In this document: piece after piece, positions 1-12,800 of the stretch
Layout: every line of letters starts with the position of its first letter
Numbering within the stretch: the first letter of the stretch is position 1
Assembly: GCF_037975245.1 (NCBI RefSeq)
Contig: NC_092576.1
Location: 13,434,611-13,498,610, forward strand
Direction: 5' to 3'
Length of the DNA stretch: 64,000 nucleotides
Source of the DNA: Apostichopus japonicus
Taxonomy: Eukaryota; Echinodermata; Holothuroidea; Aspidochirotida; Stichopodidae
Notes under the pieces: model-generated
Seen by the model: only the letters and a program-made list of their open reading frames with translations
Told to the model about the DNA's origin: nothing
Database searches by the model: none
Translations under genes and position numbers: made by a program

Positions 1-1181
1 GGGGATAATTAATATTTTTTTTCTTTTTATATTTTGTGGGGAGGTTCATGGTTATTAAAGATGAGGAATCTGAGAGTTTTATATTGCTGAAATCGGCAGT
101 TTATATAATTGCTAAAAACGATGATGCCTGCAGACACCATATTATCTTCCATTTACTTTGTTTCCGTTAACGAGTCCTCATCATCAATGTTCATTTTTTT
201 TTTTGTATTAACTACTATCGGCTCTCAATCGAACTTAAGAAAAGAGAAAAGCACATGATGTATACATGATGTATACATGCAGTATCCAGCATGTACACAT
301 CCTTGGATTCCGCGGAGACGACATACCATCTTTAATGGTTGCAATTTTCTCTCGCCTGGAGTAAGGGTTTCAAGTCTGTTAAATTAATGCAATGTCAGTT
401 TAATTAATGCAGTTAAATTTGTCAGTTAAATGATCGGTAAAAAGTCAGTTAAAGTCAGTAAAAGTCACTAAAAAGTCAGAACAAAGATAGTCAGTAACAA
501 AAATCAGTTAAAAAAAAAATAAAAAGTCAGTAAAAAAAAAAAATTGTCAGTTAAATGCCAGTTAAATTAATGCAGATAAATTAATGCTGTGTAGTCATAA
601 ATAGGCAAATATGTATTTAGTACCGTACAGTAATTTTTCTTCCCTCTTTCTTTAAAAGTATTATAAACAGACAGAAAACCCTAGTGTTTTGTAATCTGAG
701 ACATTAATCGGAGCCTTTTTCAACACTGAATACACTAAATTTTTTTGAACTGACTAAGTACTGTAAATTTTATTCTCTGTTGTACACGTGGACATGCCTG
801 GTCAAAGGTTGCATATACATGTATTAATTGAACTAGGTGAGTATAAGTAGAGCTTACTGTATCTTACCACAGACATACACAGGACTTATCTAGTCTAATA
901 TATGTAAGACTGTTGGATGTTTGTCTTTTTTTTTTCTTTTTTAAATTTTATTTACTCTAAGATCTAATATTAACCAACAACAGCAACATCTGGTTAGGCT
1001 ACAATGATAAGAGAGTGGGAACTGCGAAGGTGTAGGATTTTCCTTCTGATAATGTTTAAAAAAAAAACAGAACCTTTTTTCCTTCCAGATAAGGTGCATA
1101 TATTTTTTGAGGCTGATTGAACAGTAAAGAGATGTATATACTCAGGGTTTCCCAAGCTGGTATTCATTTTGTGAGGTGGCC

Positions 1182-1220
<39 letters not shown>

Positions 1221-1340
1221 GCAACCACCTGGCAGACATACAGTATATATTACCAATGTCATTGCCTCACTGTTTCAGAGAAGGACTAACAAAGTGCAAC
1301 AGACTGCACTTCATTACATTTATGACCCATCTGATGACAA
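1..1340. other. Non-coding flank or intron
   Basis: AT-rich with no recognisable exon. At about 362-595 short units around GTCAGTTAAA/GTCAGTAAAA recur irregularly. A poly-T run of about 37 bases lies at 1183-1219. Reading frames here translate homopolymer or repeats only. Confidence 0.5.
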
Positions 1341-1640
1341 TAACAAATTGCCTGTGAACACTTCATTATAGTGTGCAAGAAATTGGCTGTAAACACTACA
1401 TTATGGTGCAACAAAATCGGCTGTGAGCACTACATTATAGTGCAACAAATTAGCTGTGAACACTACATTATAGTGCAACAAATTAGCTGTGAACACTACA
1501 TTATGGTGCAACAAAATCGGCTGTGAGCACTACATTATAGTGCAAAAAATTGGCTGTGAACACTACAGTGCAACAGATTGGCTGTGAGCACTACATTATA
1601 GTGCAACAAATTGGCTGTGTGCACTACATTAAAGTGCTAA
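1341..1640. repeat. Minisatellite, about 35 bp x 8
   Basis: The unit is approximately TGGCTGTGAACACTACATTA followed by TAGTGCAACAAAT. The copies differ by a few bases and some have AAAATCGG in place of AAATTGG. A frame at 1550-1897 reads through the last copies but is not a gene. Confidence 0.9.
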
Positions 1641-3420
1641 ATATTTTTATTTTTTTAACATATTGTTTTATACCCACAGGATCAGTAATTTATTACTATT
1701 TACTTACCTACTACTACTATGAAGTTTCTTATTGGAAAACAATCATCCCCATGGCATATCCAACCCCCTCCCACCCCTCCCCACCACCCACTGGCTATCC
1801 TACAGTACTTAGACACCCCTCAGCTGTACCCCATCTTTCCCAACATGTCCATCTCATCCCCCTCAGTTTCATAAATTTAGCATATTTTTTTTTTTAAATT
1901 GGCTGAATCAAATTGTATACTGTTTATTTTACTTTCAAAGTGTGTCTTGCAGACCAATCATTGTTTGAAAATTTCTTTCAATGGTCACTTACTTTCACAC
2001 ATTCTCATACACTTTTACTGGATAAGCAGTTTGCTAACAGTTTTGTTTTATTTTATTTATTTTTTTCTATTTTTTGGGTAAAATTTACCTTTTATTATTT
2101 TTTTGGGGCTGTTTGCTATTTTACAATCTGAGATTATATCAGTCAAAATTACAGTTTAACTGGTCAAATTCTTGGAAATTTACTACTATTACAGCCTTGG
2201 CCTCTCTGAAACACCCCCCCCCCTCAAAGAGCAGCTGATAGTCGGCTCGGTGCCGTCTAGGTCGCGGGATGGGTCAACAGTGGTGGAGTGTCTAGGAACT
2301 CTCTTTTGTTATGTACAGTATGAAGCTGACCTATATAAGCATATCTTTGTTTTGTTTTTTTATCTGGGCATAGGTTGGCCTATATAGTGTTCAATCTCAT
2401 TTAACTTTCATTCATTCACATAACAGTGCTGTATGGTGGTAGAATTGGTAATTTATCCATAAAATGGAATTGAAAATGAATCAGTTCTTACCATGAAGGT
2501 TTTAAGCATGTAGTATCAGTAGGTCTGTATTAAGTGCAGATTATTTTCTGAGGTTTCAATTTTTTTTTTTTTTTGCAGTATATAAGTATTGCTCATGTTC
2601 ACAGGAGGGTTGTACTTGACATTGAGACTGGAGTAGTAGGGAAGGGGTAGGGGTGGGGTAGGGGATAGGGGAGGGGATAGGGGGATGTGGAGGGGTAGAA
2701 CAAATTGGAAAAAAGTTATTGAAGTTTCTGCGATATATCATTCTGTGTGCAAATTTTTGAGTACAATTGAAAATCCTGCAAATTTAGACAACTCTAGGCA
2801 GCGTACATGTCTTGTGTCGAATATCATACTAGATGCAACCTGCGTATATTTATCATGAATGTGAATGATCCAAGTAATACAGCCTAGCTTCTACAGAAGA
2901 TGATCTCATGCCTCCGTCTCTTCTCTACCCACCCAGGCTGCCCTCACACCTCACCCCTGCCTTTCCCCTACCATTAAAAATAACAAAACAACCTAAAGAG
3001 ATAACACTAGGTCAGTTAGTTATGTGTTTCTGGTTGCACCCAGGGCTAAGTTTCTTTATCATCCAGACACTCCTCACTTTCCAGTACATATATGTCACTA
3101 ATTCAGGCCCCTCCCCCACCCCCTCCCCTCCCCTGCCCCCATCCCCCTCCCCCACAACACACACACACACACAAGTTTGATAACTCCCTGAGTTACAAAT
3201 GTTACAGAAGTTGTAAATGAAAATGTACTGTATGTTACGAAAGGAAGTATAAAACTAAAGAAAACCTTGGTAGGCTTTGTGAGGCAGATCACTCTGTTTT
3301 TAATAAAGCATTCATGAACAAAGAAAGGAGGAAAAATATAAATATATATGTACCAATGGATCAATATTAGTATATATATGTAATGCTTTTAATGTACTTG
3401 TTCTTAAAAACATAAAAGTA
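1641..3420. other. Non-coding, G-rich and C-rich tracts
   Basis: No exon recognised. 1990-2070 matches a repeat tail also seen at 35870-35960 and 45530-45610 (TGGATAAGCAGTTTGCTAAC). G-rich runs at 2638-2697 (GGGGTAGGGGTGGGGTAGGGG type) could form a quadruplex. A C-rich run at 3108-3150 ends in (CA)n. Confidence 0.5.
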
Positions 3421-3424
3421 AGTT

Positions 3425-6263
3425 GGGTCAGATCCAAAACCTCTGCCAATGTTATGGACGGAATTCACAGAGATAAAGTCCCATCAAAAATAGTGTGAGA
3501 GTTAGTATTTGGTAAGGTATGCATGATTGATCTAAGTTGGGATACCTCTACCATATAACGGAAAAAAATTAATTGGGTAGTGCAATATTAGTCTGAATAT
3601 GCAAATTAGGTGTTCGTTATGGACGGAATCAGAAAAATGATCAATATCCACCAACCTTCATAGTGGGTCAAAACTCTGTGAAGTGTTCAGGATTTCAAAG
3701 TATCAGGTACTTTTCATCACAGGCCTGGTACCTTAGCTTTATCATACTCCCACTCATAATCTTCAATGTACCTCTATTAACCCACTACCCAAAACCAAAA
3801 TTCTGTGTTATGGACGGAATGTACAACGTTATGGACGGAAGGTTTTGTCCTGATTTAGGATCAACTCTTGAATTGTGAAGTGTGTGTTATAAGTTAATAC
3901 TTATGGCCAATATGTGTAAAAATATCAAATAAAATTGAATTTATTATAAGAAGGGAAAGAGCTAGTCCTGAAATAGGAATTGTTATGGACGGAATGTTAT
4001 GGACGGAAAGTATTGAATTAGCCTGAAATGAATTGCTACAGCACATGAAAAGTCTCACTCTTGCTGAAGGTACTCATCAGGTGGCTTTCAGCACTATAAG
4101 CAGAGGCTGTCAGTACTTTTCCCATTTGTTTTTTTTTTCACTTTTGTGGCTTTACCTCCTTCAAACAATGCCAATGCAATCAAAGTTTCACCAGTCTGCA
4201 AAGCTTGTATGAAAGAAAACAACACATGCAAATAAAACTGTGGACATGGGAAGCCTGTATGGTTGAACAGTCATGAAAATTTGAAATAGACTTTTCAATC
4301 TCAACAAAATACATCGATTCATATTTGTCAAAAATTTTCGTCACCATCACGGCTCACAATCTCTTTGAAACTTGTCCCTAATATATTCAACCACCTAAAT
4401 TTGTTGCAATTCCCACTTTGCTACTTGAAATTAGGAGGACAGGCTGTTCTAGTTTCCCCATGATCATTCCTAGTGGGATATTTGTCTCAGGTGATGGCCA
4501 GAAGAAAGTATTGGTAGGGCCCTTAGGGTGTAGGAAGGAGACATAGACATCATTACTGTCAACTGATATTTGGTCCACCTTTTCCAACCACCAGTCTCCT
4601 TCATACACAAAAACCATGTTGCATAAGGATGACAACTTGGATTTATAAGGGTCATTCCGTGTCAAATCAAGAATGGCTGTTGCTGCACCCTCTCCAAAAA
4701 TTCCAAATTTTTTGTATGATTGGACCATCATGAAATTAAGCATATTCTGAAAATTTCAGTTGCATTGCTTTCCAATTGGCGGATTTATCACCCTTTGAAA
4801 TTCCGCAATTTGTCGCCACCGTGGCATTTTCTTGACTTTTGAGGTCTCACATCTCAGCAATTAAACATCCTATTACCTTTCTATCACAGATGCATATATA
4901 GTCTGTCCCATAAAACAGGAATATCAAAAATAAGGCTACAAAAATATTGTCTTGTGGAGTTAGGTCAACTTAAAAATGTCAAAATATTTGATTTTTGTAC
5001 TTTTCACTAAAAAATGTGCTATTTTTAGTGATGAATTGGTCCTACACCATTGCTTCAGGGTACTTGATTCTTTCAGAGGTTATTATGTCTGGTACAAACA
5101 TTACAAAATAATGATTACAATGCTTTCCTATGATATGTTTGCAAGTTGTGCAACTCTAAAGTTGCTATTTCATGCTGCGATTCAGCATGAGGTAGGAGTT
5201 TTGATGCCAATTTTTTACCAAAGTAACCATGTTAGAGCTGTCAGGGTTTTATACTACTTATAAAGTTCTTACCCCTAAACAAATTTCAGGGTTCTAGCTG
5301 TTCTCAATAATAATTTAAGAAGTTGTTAAGCTGCTCCGATGTACAAAAGAGGTCGTCTTTGACGGCCAATAACTCAAAATGCGTAATGTTGAAAAAATCT
5401 GATAATTTTTTCTGGAAGAGATATAGTACCACCCTGTTTGTACAAAAAATTTCAGGAGGGTGTTTTGCCTTATTTTGAAATGAAAAATCCTCAAAGTTTG
5501 GGATTTTTACAGAAATTTCTTCTTTTTTTTTTTTTTTAAATTAGGGAAAACATCACCTGAAAGCCTAGAAAAATACTGTAATGTACATGTAATAAAAGGT
5601 TTTCCATCCTAAATAACATTCATTCACATTTGATGTCTTTGATTTAACTTAATAAAAAGCATTCTGCATAGTTTTCCCAAAGAAAGTAATTTCCATCCAT
5701 AACATTCACATTCCGTCCATAACGTTTTCCTAATTCCATCCATAACACAGATGTTTCATTGAACCCCAGCTTATCAATATGCAAGAATCTGGTAATTTTT
5801 CACTTCATCCTTAATGGCATTGATAACCTTCAGAAGATTACATGCAAATTTTTTCACTGAAGTGAACTTTAAAATTGCCAGGAGATTAATGACATCAGGT
5901 AGCGTTATGGACGGAATTAATGATTTTCTTCTCGATTAGCATCTTAATTAGGGATGCCCTACTTAATTTTTCCAAAAACTATTTTGGAGAGATCAGTACC
6001 ATAAACAATTATTCAGGTGCAGATTCCTGTGAATTCCATCATTCCTTGCAGTTCAGTGGCACAAATTGCTGTTTCCGTCCATAACGCTGGTATAAGTGCA
6101 TTGTTGATATAATTAAGCAGTACTCGTTAACAAAGAAACATACAAATTTAATTTTTTTGCCAAGCAAGCTTAAATTGTTCTTCTTTTGGACAAAACTATC
6201 AAAATTGATAACTATGATCATCTAAATTTTAGCCCTGAGGTTGACAGGTTTTGGATCTGACCC
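3425..6263. mobile_element. 2.8 kb terminal-inverted-repeat transposon with 14-bp motif array
   Basis: The ends are an 18-bp perfect inverted repeat, GGGTCAGATCCAAAACCT (3425-3442) and its complement (6246-6263), flanked by AGTT on both sides (3421-3424, 6264-6267), a likely 4-bp target duplication. Inside are 11 copies of GTTATGGACGGAAT or close variants: forward at 3451, 3616, 3807, 3828, 3982, 3996 and 5905; reverse at 5690, 5710, 5733 and 6072. They cluster near the two ends, mostly facing inward, as transposase-binding subterminal repeats do. A 4-bp duplication occurs in Sola and some other DNA transposons. No transposase core was recognised, so the superfamily is open. Confidence 0.75.
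4387..4743 (-). pseudogene. Possible element-encoded ORF remnant, 118 codons
   Basis: An open frame inside the 3425-6263 transposon. Its middle, GDWWLEKVDQI then DVYVSFLHPKGP and FFWPSPE, resembles by eye a small aromatic-rich module at the C-terminus of uncharacterised, often transposon-linked invertebrate proteins. No catalytic residues are visible and no upstream partner exon was found. It may be the tail of a decayed transposase or accessory gene. Confidence 0.4.
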
Positions 6264-6267
6264 AGTT

Positions 6268-9231
6268 GCAAACTCGAGTTTCATTGGAAAGGACATTTCC
6301 TTGCAGTGGATGCTTGTATTGTGTTACAACATTTCCAGTCTCACCTGTTAGGCTGCAAATTCATTTGCTGACAATTTGCCGTGAAGCCCAAAATTAAGAA
6401 GTACTAACAACTTTTTCCAAGAAATAGAATGAAAAGTTCTACCAAGACTTTCCCTCCTTTGGCTTGCCTCCTTAGATACATAAAACTTCATTTTTAGAGG
6501 AATGGATGTTTGGAATATATTTGACATTGTTTGACAGGAATCCAAAAAGGAACCCTCCCCCCTCCCCACCAGCCTTTGATCTTATGGCCTACCTGTAAGC
6601 TGTGAAAAACATCATAATAACCTTTGAACTCACCTCAGATTATGTTCAGTTTTCTTTTTGAAGTGCATGAATGGTAACCAATCAAAGAGTTTGATTTTTT
6701 TCATACATGTGTTCTTTTAATTTTGTATTATTATTTTTTTTTTTAGAGACATTGAAGGGTGTATGATCAAGGAAGGACATACATACATTGTTGTTTGCAT
6801 GTAATCAGGGGGATAGCTAGACTTAACATTTTTAGGGGGGGGGGAGGGAGGGGTGTTTCAGTACTTTTCTGAGGGTAGCAATTAGTGATGACTTGGATAT
6901 ACGAAAGAACTTTTCTTCAGAATAAAAGAAGAGGTATAGTAGTCAGTTAATAAAGGTTTGACCATTCATTAGATAATCCTAGCCCAAACATTTTCAATTT
7001 GTTATTCATATTTTCTAAGAAGGAAAAGAAGTAAAAATCCTGAGAGTAGTACATGTTTTTCAGGCCAGACGAATTATGAGGTGTGTGTGTGTGTGTATGT
7101 GGTAGGGGAAGGGGGTTGGGGAGGGGGTTAAACCCAGTACTTACTCCATTGACAGTAGTTTTTACCAATTTTTAATTTTTTGTTGAACATTATATCATCA
7201 TGTGCTGTACATGTATGTATGCAAACATGAAAGTTACTATGGCAAAGTTTCTTGTTCTTGGCACAAAACCTCCTTTTGCATACATACATTTTGTTCAATG
7301 ACATGGCAAATCGATACATTATGGGATAAAGGCCTACTGTACCCTGTACCACACACACAACATGTGTTCTCTAGTGTGGATGTTATACTGTAAACATGTA
7401 TGTGTACAATAGATAACAGCATGTACCATGTAATATTAGCTTTCCTCATGGCCATATAATTACACTGCCGCGCCCTTTTCCAAACCCTTACTTTGCCCGC
7501 CAGACCCAATCAATCAATATATGCTGTCATCATTCATCAATAGACTATGTGCACTGTAGATTGCTATGTACAGTGAATGACTCAGATCGTAGTATTCCAC
7601 TAGCAGATCCCCTCCCCGGCAGTCAATCGTTCATACGTACGGACTCGAATACCGTATCTACCCGTTTGTAAGTTGCGTCCATCGCTTAGAATTTCCGATT
7701 GCGTTAAGTACACTTATATCTATATATATCATTTTTTTTTTTTTTTTTTCTGTTTTCCGTCTTTTTTGGTCTTCTTCACTTGTCGTGGCGAGCTCAAAAG
7801 CAGCTTGCCGTGTGTTGAGCACCCTAACAGCATTTACAAGTACCAGTCACACACATGTACTGTACGAACTGCAGTGCCCACGGAATGCGTCGGTGGACGG
7901 TCTAGTGTAGAAACCGTTAACTGAAATTTCCCGAGGGTTCAAAGTCTATTTTCTGCTGCGGCGTGCAATCCCCTCTCTCTCTCACTCTAGCTTAGCTGTC
8001 TATCTACAGTAACTTGCTCTCTCTAAATGCTAGAACCCGATGCATGGCTTCCCTCGGTATTTACAGTAGGTGGGTGGGCGGCGACGATCGGGTACAAAGG
8101 TCGTGACCAACAAGCAAACAGATCTAACTCCCTCCACGTGTGTACAAGTTATCAGAATCTACCTGTCGAGTATATATGTATGTAAATTAATACTATAGAG
8201 TTACAGCTACACATCGAGAGTTGTACAACCGCTTGTACGGTTATCATTCAACTCGCCCAGAACAAACCTTTTGAGAAATGTCAAATTTACAAGCCGAAAT
8301 CTCAGTCGGGGAACGCTTGCCTTAACAATCAGAGATACCTTGTGCGGCGTGGTATTTGGCGAAGGGAAGATGCCTGTTGCCTTTGAGCGAACAGACAGGG
8401 GGGGAGGGGTGTAAAGCCGTGATTTAGGGTGAATTGTTTAAATGACAAACAAAAAAACGGCAGTGGTTTGTTCAGGCCGTGATAAGTAACTTAGTTACAC
8501 CGAGAGGCTTGTTTTCCCAGATCAAAGTACACAACCGATCCATTATAACTTGCTTTCCTTTAAATATTTATTTAAACCTCTTAACAATTATATGAACTGT
8601 AGTTAATCTCTACGATATATATCGTTTATATAAAAGTGCTAATATATATATAGCTAGTGTGATGTGTACACGAGTTTGCAATCTGAGATGTACTGTGCAT
8701 ATTTTAACAGTTAGTTTTATATAGTTTGGAAGATGACTTTTATACACAATGTGGGTTTACTACAGGAGTCAATGTGGGGTACGGGAGGGGTTTAATGGAA
8801 AGAAAAGAAGTGGGGAACAAATTCGGCCAACCAAATTTTGACTTTTTGACAAAGTGACAATTCTAGGCCAAACTTTTATGGGTGGTTGGGAGCGGGGGGG
8901 GGGGGGAGGGGGGGAGTTAAGAGGGACATTGAAGGGTGATCTAGGAAGGACCTACACAGTACATAATATGACTTGGTGTTTTGTATATAATCCAACTATG
9001 CTACTAGGCTAAATATTTCTAGGTTGTTGAAGAAGGTGTAAAAAAAGGACTTTACCAACATTTTGGGATATTTCCCTGATGGGAAAGACATTTTAGATTA
9101 TTTGTTGAGTGGACAGCCAGGCACTTGACCTTACAGTCCTGCGGTGTGTATGGTACACCTAGTTATGTGTATATATTAAATCTGTATATATTACAAATTA
9201 TTTCTTGAGTTGAGGAAGCAAAAGATGTATA
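6268..9231. other. Non-coding stretch with a CpG-richer block
   Basis: No exon recognised. 7480-8400 is less AT-rich than its surroundings and holds many CpG dinucleotides, but no open frame of note. A phrase of about 35 bp (GACATTGAAGGGTG then GGAAGGAC) occurs at 6748 and again at 8928, so both are dispersed-repeat fragments. G-runs lie at 6833-6852 and 8893-8917. Confidence 0.5.
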
Positions 9232-9284
9232 CTGTATTATAATGGAACTGTCCTAACTTCTGCATTTCCTTGCAGGTGAAAATC

Positions 9285-9599
9285 CCAATATTAATAATAA
9301 AAATAATCAGCAGTTATTTTAACGACGCTTAATCAACCACAAATGTGGGAGAAACCCGCAAGGGCTTATTATGGATTAGAACTTACACGTCAGGTGGCTT
9401 TCCAATTCAACATTTTAACTCAAACTTGGAATCTAACCCAATTTAGAAAGTCATTTCAGATAGGAAAACTGTAGATTGCTCTTGGATAAAAAGCCCACCT
9501 CACTATGACCCGGGCCGGATATCGAACCCGGAGACTCCCGATTGCTAAGCTTCATTGCATCAAATACCACTGCCATTATTCACTCGGCCACAGCACATT
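9285..9599 (-). mobile_element. tRNA-derived SINE, family A
   Basis: On the - strand the head (right side) reads GTGGCCGAGTG (box A-like) and GGGTTCGATATCC (box B), like a class II (Ser/Leu-type) tRNA. The tail on the left is an ATT-rich repeat. A second copy lies at 32245-32939. It is bordered by direct repeats of about 53 bp (9232-9284 and 9600-9652), much longer than usual SINE target duplications. Confidence 0.8.
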
Positions 9600-9643
9600 C
9601 TGTTATAATTGAACTGTCCCAATTTTCTATGTTTCCTTTGCAG

Positions 9644-9818
9644 GTGAAAATCTTGTACGTCCGCAACCTCATGCTGCATACCACCGAGGAGTCCATCCAG
9701 GAGGCGTTCAATAAGGTCACTGAGGGGGGCGTGGAGAGGGTCAAGAAGCTCAGGGATTTCGCCTTTGTTCATTTCCGTACCGTGGAGGAGGCTCACAATG
9801 CTCTGCGTCAGTTGGACG
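9644..9818 (+). CDS. A1CF: A1CF-like exon: third RRM
   Basis: Acceptor TTTCCTTTGCAG precedes a phase-0 exon of 175 nt, and donor GTAAGTGTG follows. The product begins VKILYVRNLMLHTTEES, the start of RRM3 in this family, and contains the RNP1-like RDFAFVHF and the helix EEAHNALRQLDG. A near-copy of the acceptor region lies upstream at 9232-9284 on the far side of a SINE. Confidence 0.93.
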
Positions 9819-12800
9819 GTAAGTGTGCGTGTGTGTTTGCCTTGCATAATCGATAACGATGGGCCCATGCGTCGTGACGCTCTCATGAAATTTTTGTAAC
9901 ATTTTCGGCGTCACGCAAACTGATCACACACAGGATCAGCGCTAAGTTGACCGGGCTGCATTGCAGGTGATTTGAAATGGGGCCCTATGGTACATGAGCA
10001 TTGTGCACTGACAGGCATTGCAGGTGATTTGAAATGGGGCCCTATGGTACATAAGCATTGTGCACTGACAGGCATTGTAGGTGATTTGAAATGGGGCCCT
10101 ATGATACATAAGCATCGGGCACTGACAGTTTCTGAGTAGTCAACCTTGTGAAGATCTGTCACTTCCGGGTAATGGGCTGAATAATAACTCGGGCGTTTCC
10201 CAGCAGTTTGATGTGACAAGCTCTTTCCGAAGCACGTGGAATAATTTAGTGTTCAAAATTTGGTGGCACTACTTTAAGTTTTGAAGGCTCTGAGCTTGTC
10301 TGACATAACATGCCATGGTTACTTAACATGTAGGAAATAACTGCTACTCATGTATGTGTGCATGCGTTTATGTATTTTAGATCCTCCTGCAAGCAGCAAC
10401 TTGTGAAGAAGCCTCATTGGCCTATCAAAGCCACAAGCTGAACAAAGTCAGTCTCTTAGATTCATATCTAACGTCCATGATTATGAATTGTCGATTGTCG
10501 ACAACTCTGTAACTGGACGACATACATTAATCTTGGAGTGATTCGAACTGGGGACCTTGTGATTGGAAGGCACCGGCGTTAACCGCTGAGCTAACACTCC
10601 TAACACTGAGCTAGCACATCTTTCATTTGTGTAGCAATTTTGCCAATGCTGTGTCTGTGTGGCATTTTGCTATGCTGTTTTGGATGAACTATTCCCTGAT
10701 GCTCTGTACCGAAAGAAATGCTGTACATAACTTATTTGAAGAGATCATGTACATGCAAAGTTAGACCATTTTTTGCTCATTCTTGCGTTTTTGGTTGGTA
10801 AATATAGTTTTTTTATGTCCATGATCTGCAGGAAATTGAATAAATATAGACTTAGAAATTTAGTTCAGTTTAGTGATGGCTTGGATGATTTATTTGATGT
10901 AGTTCCATATCTACTGCAGAATGGGCACCCAAATATTAGCTAGAGGTCGGTGACATCATAAGGATAGGGCAAATTGTAACGGTTGTCCGGTCATCCTAGA
11001 CGACCGAATTTCGATTCGGTCGACCAAACCTAGGCTTTGGGGAGTGTCCGACGGAATGACTAGTATTTTACATTAAATTCAGATTGCATTTTATTAAACC
11101 CCTCCATCCCCCCCTTCCCCCATGGGCGGCGATCATGGGGGGATGGGGGGACATGTCCCCCAATATTTTAGGTGGGGGATATAGTAGCTAATATCCCCCC
11201 CCAATATTTGGTGGCATAGTTTTTTTTAAGCATATGTTTTGTATTTTTTTATGATATCACTAGTAATTTCAAAATAGAAAATGCTTAGATGCAACTTACA
11301 AGGCCTGGGAAATGCCATTTCCAGCGATCTGGGAGGCCTTTTCGTCAAAAATTTTCCTTCGCGCTTCGCGCCAACTTATGGTGGCGCTACAATTAGAAAG
11401 TCTGGGTACAAGCTTTGCCCCTCCCTTGGCAAATTCCTCGCAAGGCGCCTGTTTAACCGTGTCACAATTTGTTACTATATATGACCGAAAGTAGTTTTTA
11501 CTTTTTTTTCTCGAAATGAATAGCTAGACGGACTGCATCCGTAATAAAATTTGGTTTGCATCTTGTGTATGAGTGTAAGTACGTACAATCATATATATGA
11601 TCCACATCCATATGGGTTCACTAGGTTTTCATTTGGCCTGTTTCCTACAAGATTTCTAACCGCAGGCGCGTAGCAAAGGGGGGGGGTGAAGGGGGAGACC
11701 CCCCCTTGAGCATATTTTTAGTATTTTTTTTATATCAAAGTTTTATAGTAGCCGTTATAAGAGGTTTTAATATTTGTATACCAATAAATTAACTGTGTCT
11801 GAATTTTCGAAAATTCCCTGACCAACATTCTTCATCAAACTTCCCTCTACTCGTGCAATTTTGACCGGTCTGTTAGGGGTTGAAGGTGGTTTTTTCTATA
11901 TCGGTTGTCCATAGATGAAATTTTGTGCAACATATGGATATGTTTTGAAGTGAATTTATTATTCAAATTCTGAAGAAATAATGGGCTTGAAACCTTGAAG
12001 AGTGGGGCTGACAGGTATTGTGGGCCAATACGTAGAATTACCTACAAAAGCAATGATCCACAGGAGATGCGATCGGAGGTCGAACATGATGTGTGACTGG
12101 TGACAATCTTGAAAAAAGTTATGGATGAAATAAAAACTATTGGGAAAAACTTGGTTCTCAGGCAAAAGTGTACATCTGGTTGGTCATTTTCAAGCCCGAG
12201 AAGTACCATTTCCAGTGATCTGGGGGGCTATCAAAACCAGAAATTTTCTTGTGCGCTGCGCGCCAACCAATGGTGGCGCTCCGCTTTGATAGTATTTTGG
12301 GGATGAAAGTTGCTACGCGCCTGCACCCAAGCAATATCCCCCCCAATATTCGAAACAAATCGCCGCCCCTGCCTTCCCCTAATAGGTAAACGTATAAATT
12401 GGTTAAAAAAAAGGGAATTAAGTATCCTCTGTCACCTTGGAGATGACAGATTGAAGTAAAAGATTGGTCGGCATATATGAAGGGTCAGATCAGTATGAAG
12501 GGGAGTTTCACCGGCCTAAATCCAGGGGAGTTCTATTCACCAGTTTGCCCCCTACACATCTCACCTTCGTTCTCTCCAACCTTGGTCATTCTTTGTTGTT
12601 TTGCTACATTTTTTTACCGGGCATGTCCAACCACAATTGCTGTTTGGACATGTATACCAAGAAGATGTCCGTTGTCTGAGGGACAATCATAAAAAACATT
12701 TACTTAAACTGAAAATTTGCCAGGTAAAGGAAGATGTGCAGTTTTGCAAATGTTTGTGTTTTCAAATTATTGTATAGATTCAGTACAGTGCTGCTGCTTG

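Noticed and set aside
994-1239. Lysine-rich open frame
   Set aside because: It translates a poly-T run on the opposite strand; no start context or family resemblance.
4470-4655. Second open frame inside the TIR transposon
   Set aside because: It is the shifted frame of the longer 4387-4743 remnant.
3425-6263. Viral integration
   Set aside because: No capsid, polymerase or other viral gene is readable; ends and motif layout are those of a DNA transposon.
9285-9599. Functional tRNA gene
   Set aside because: Box A and box B are present, but the acceptor stem does not pair and the tRNA part leads into a SINE body and tail.
9560-9886. Minus-strand open frame over the RRM3 exon
   Set aside because: Shadow of the coding exon on the other strand.
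12464-12692. Two overlapping 71-codon frames
   Set aside because: Unrecognised, no splice partner, AT-rich intron composition; treated as chance.
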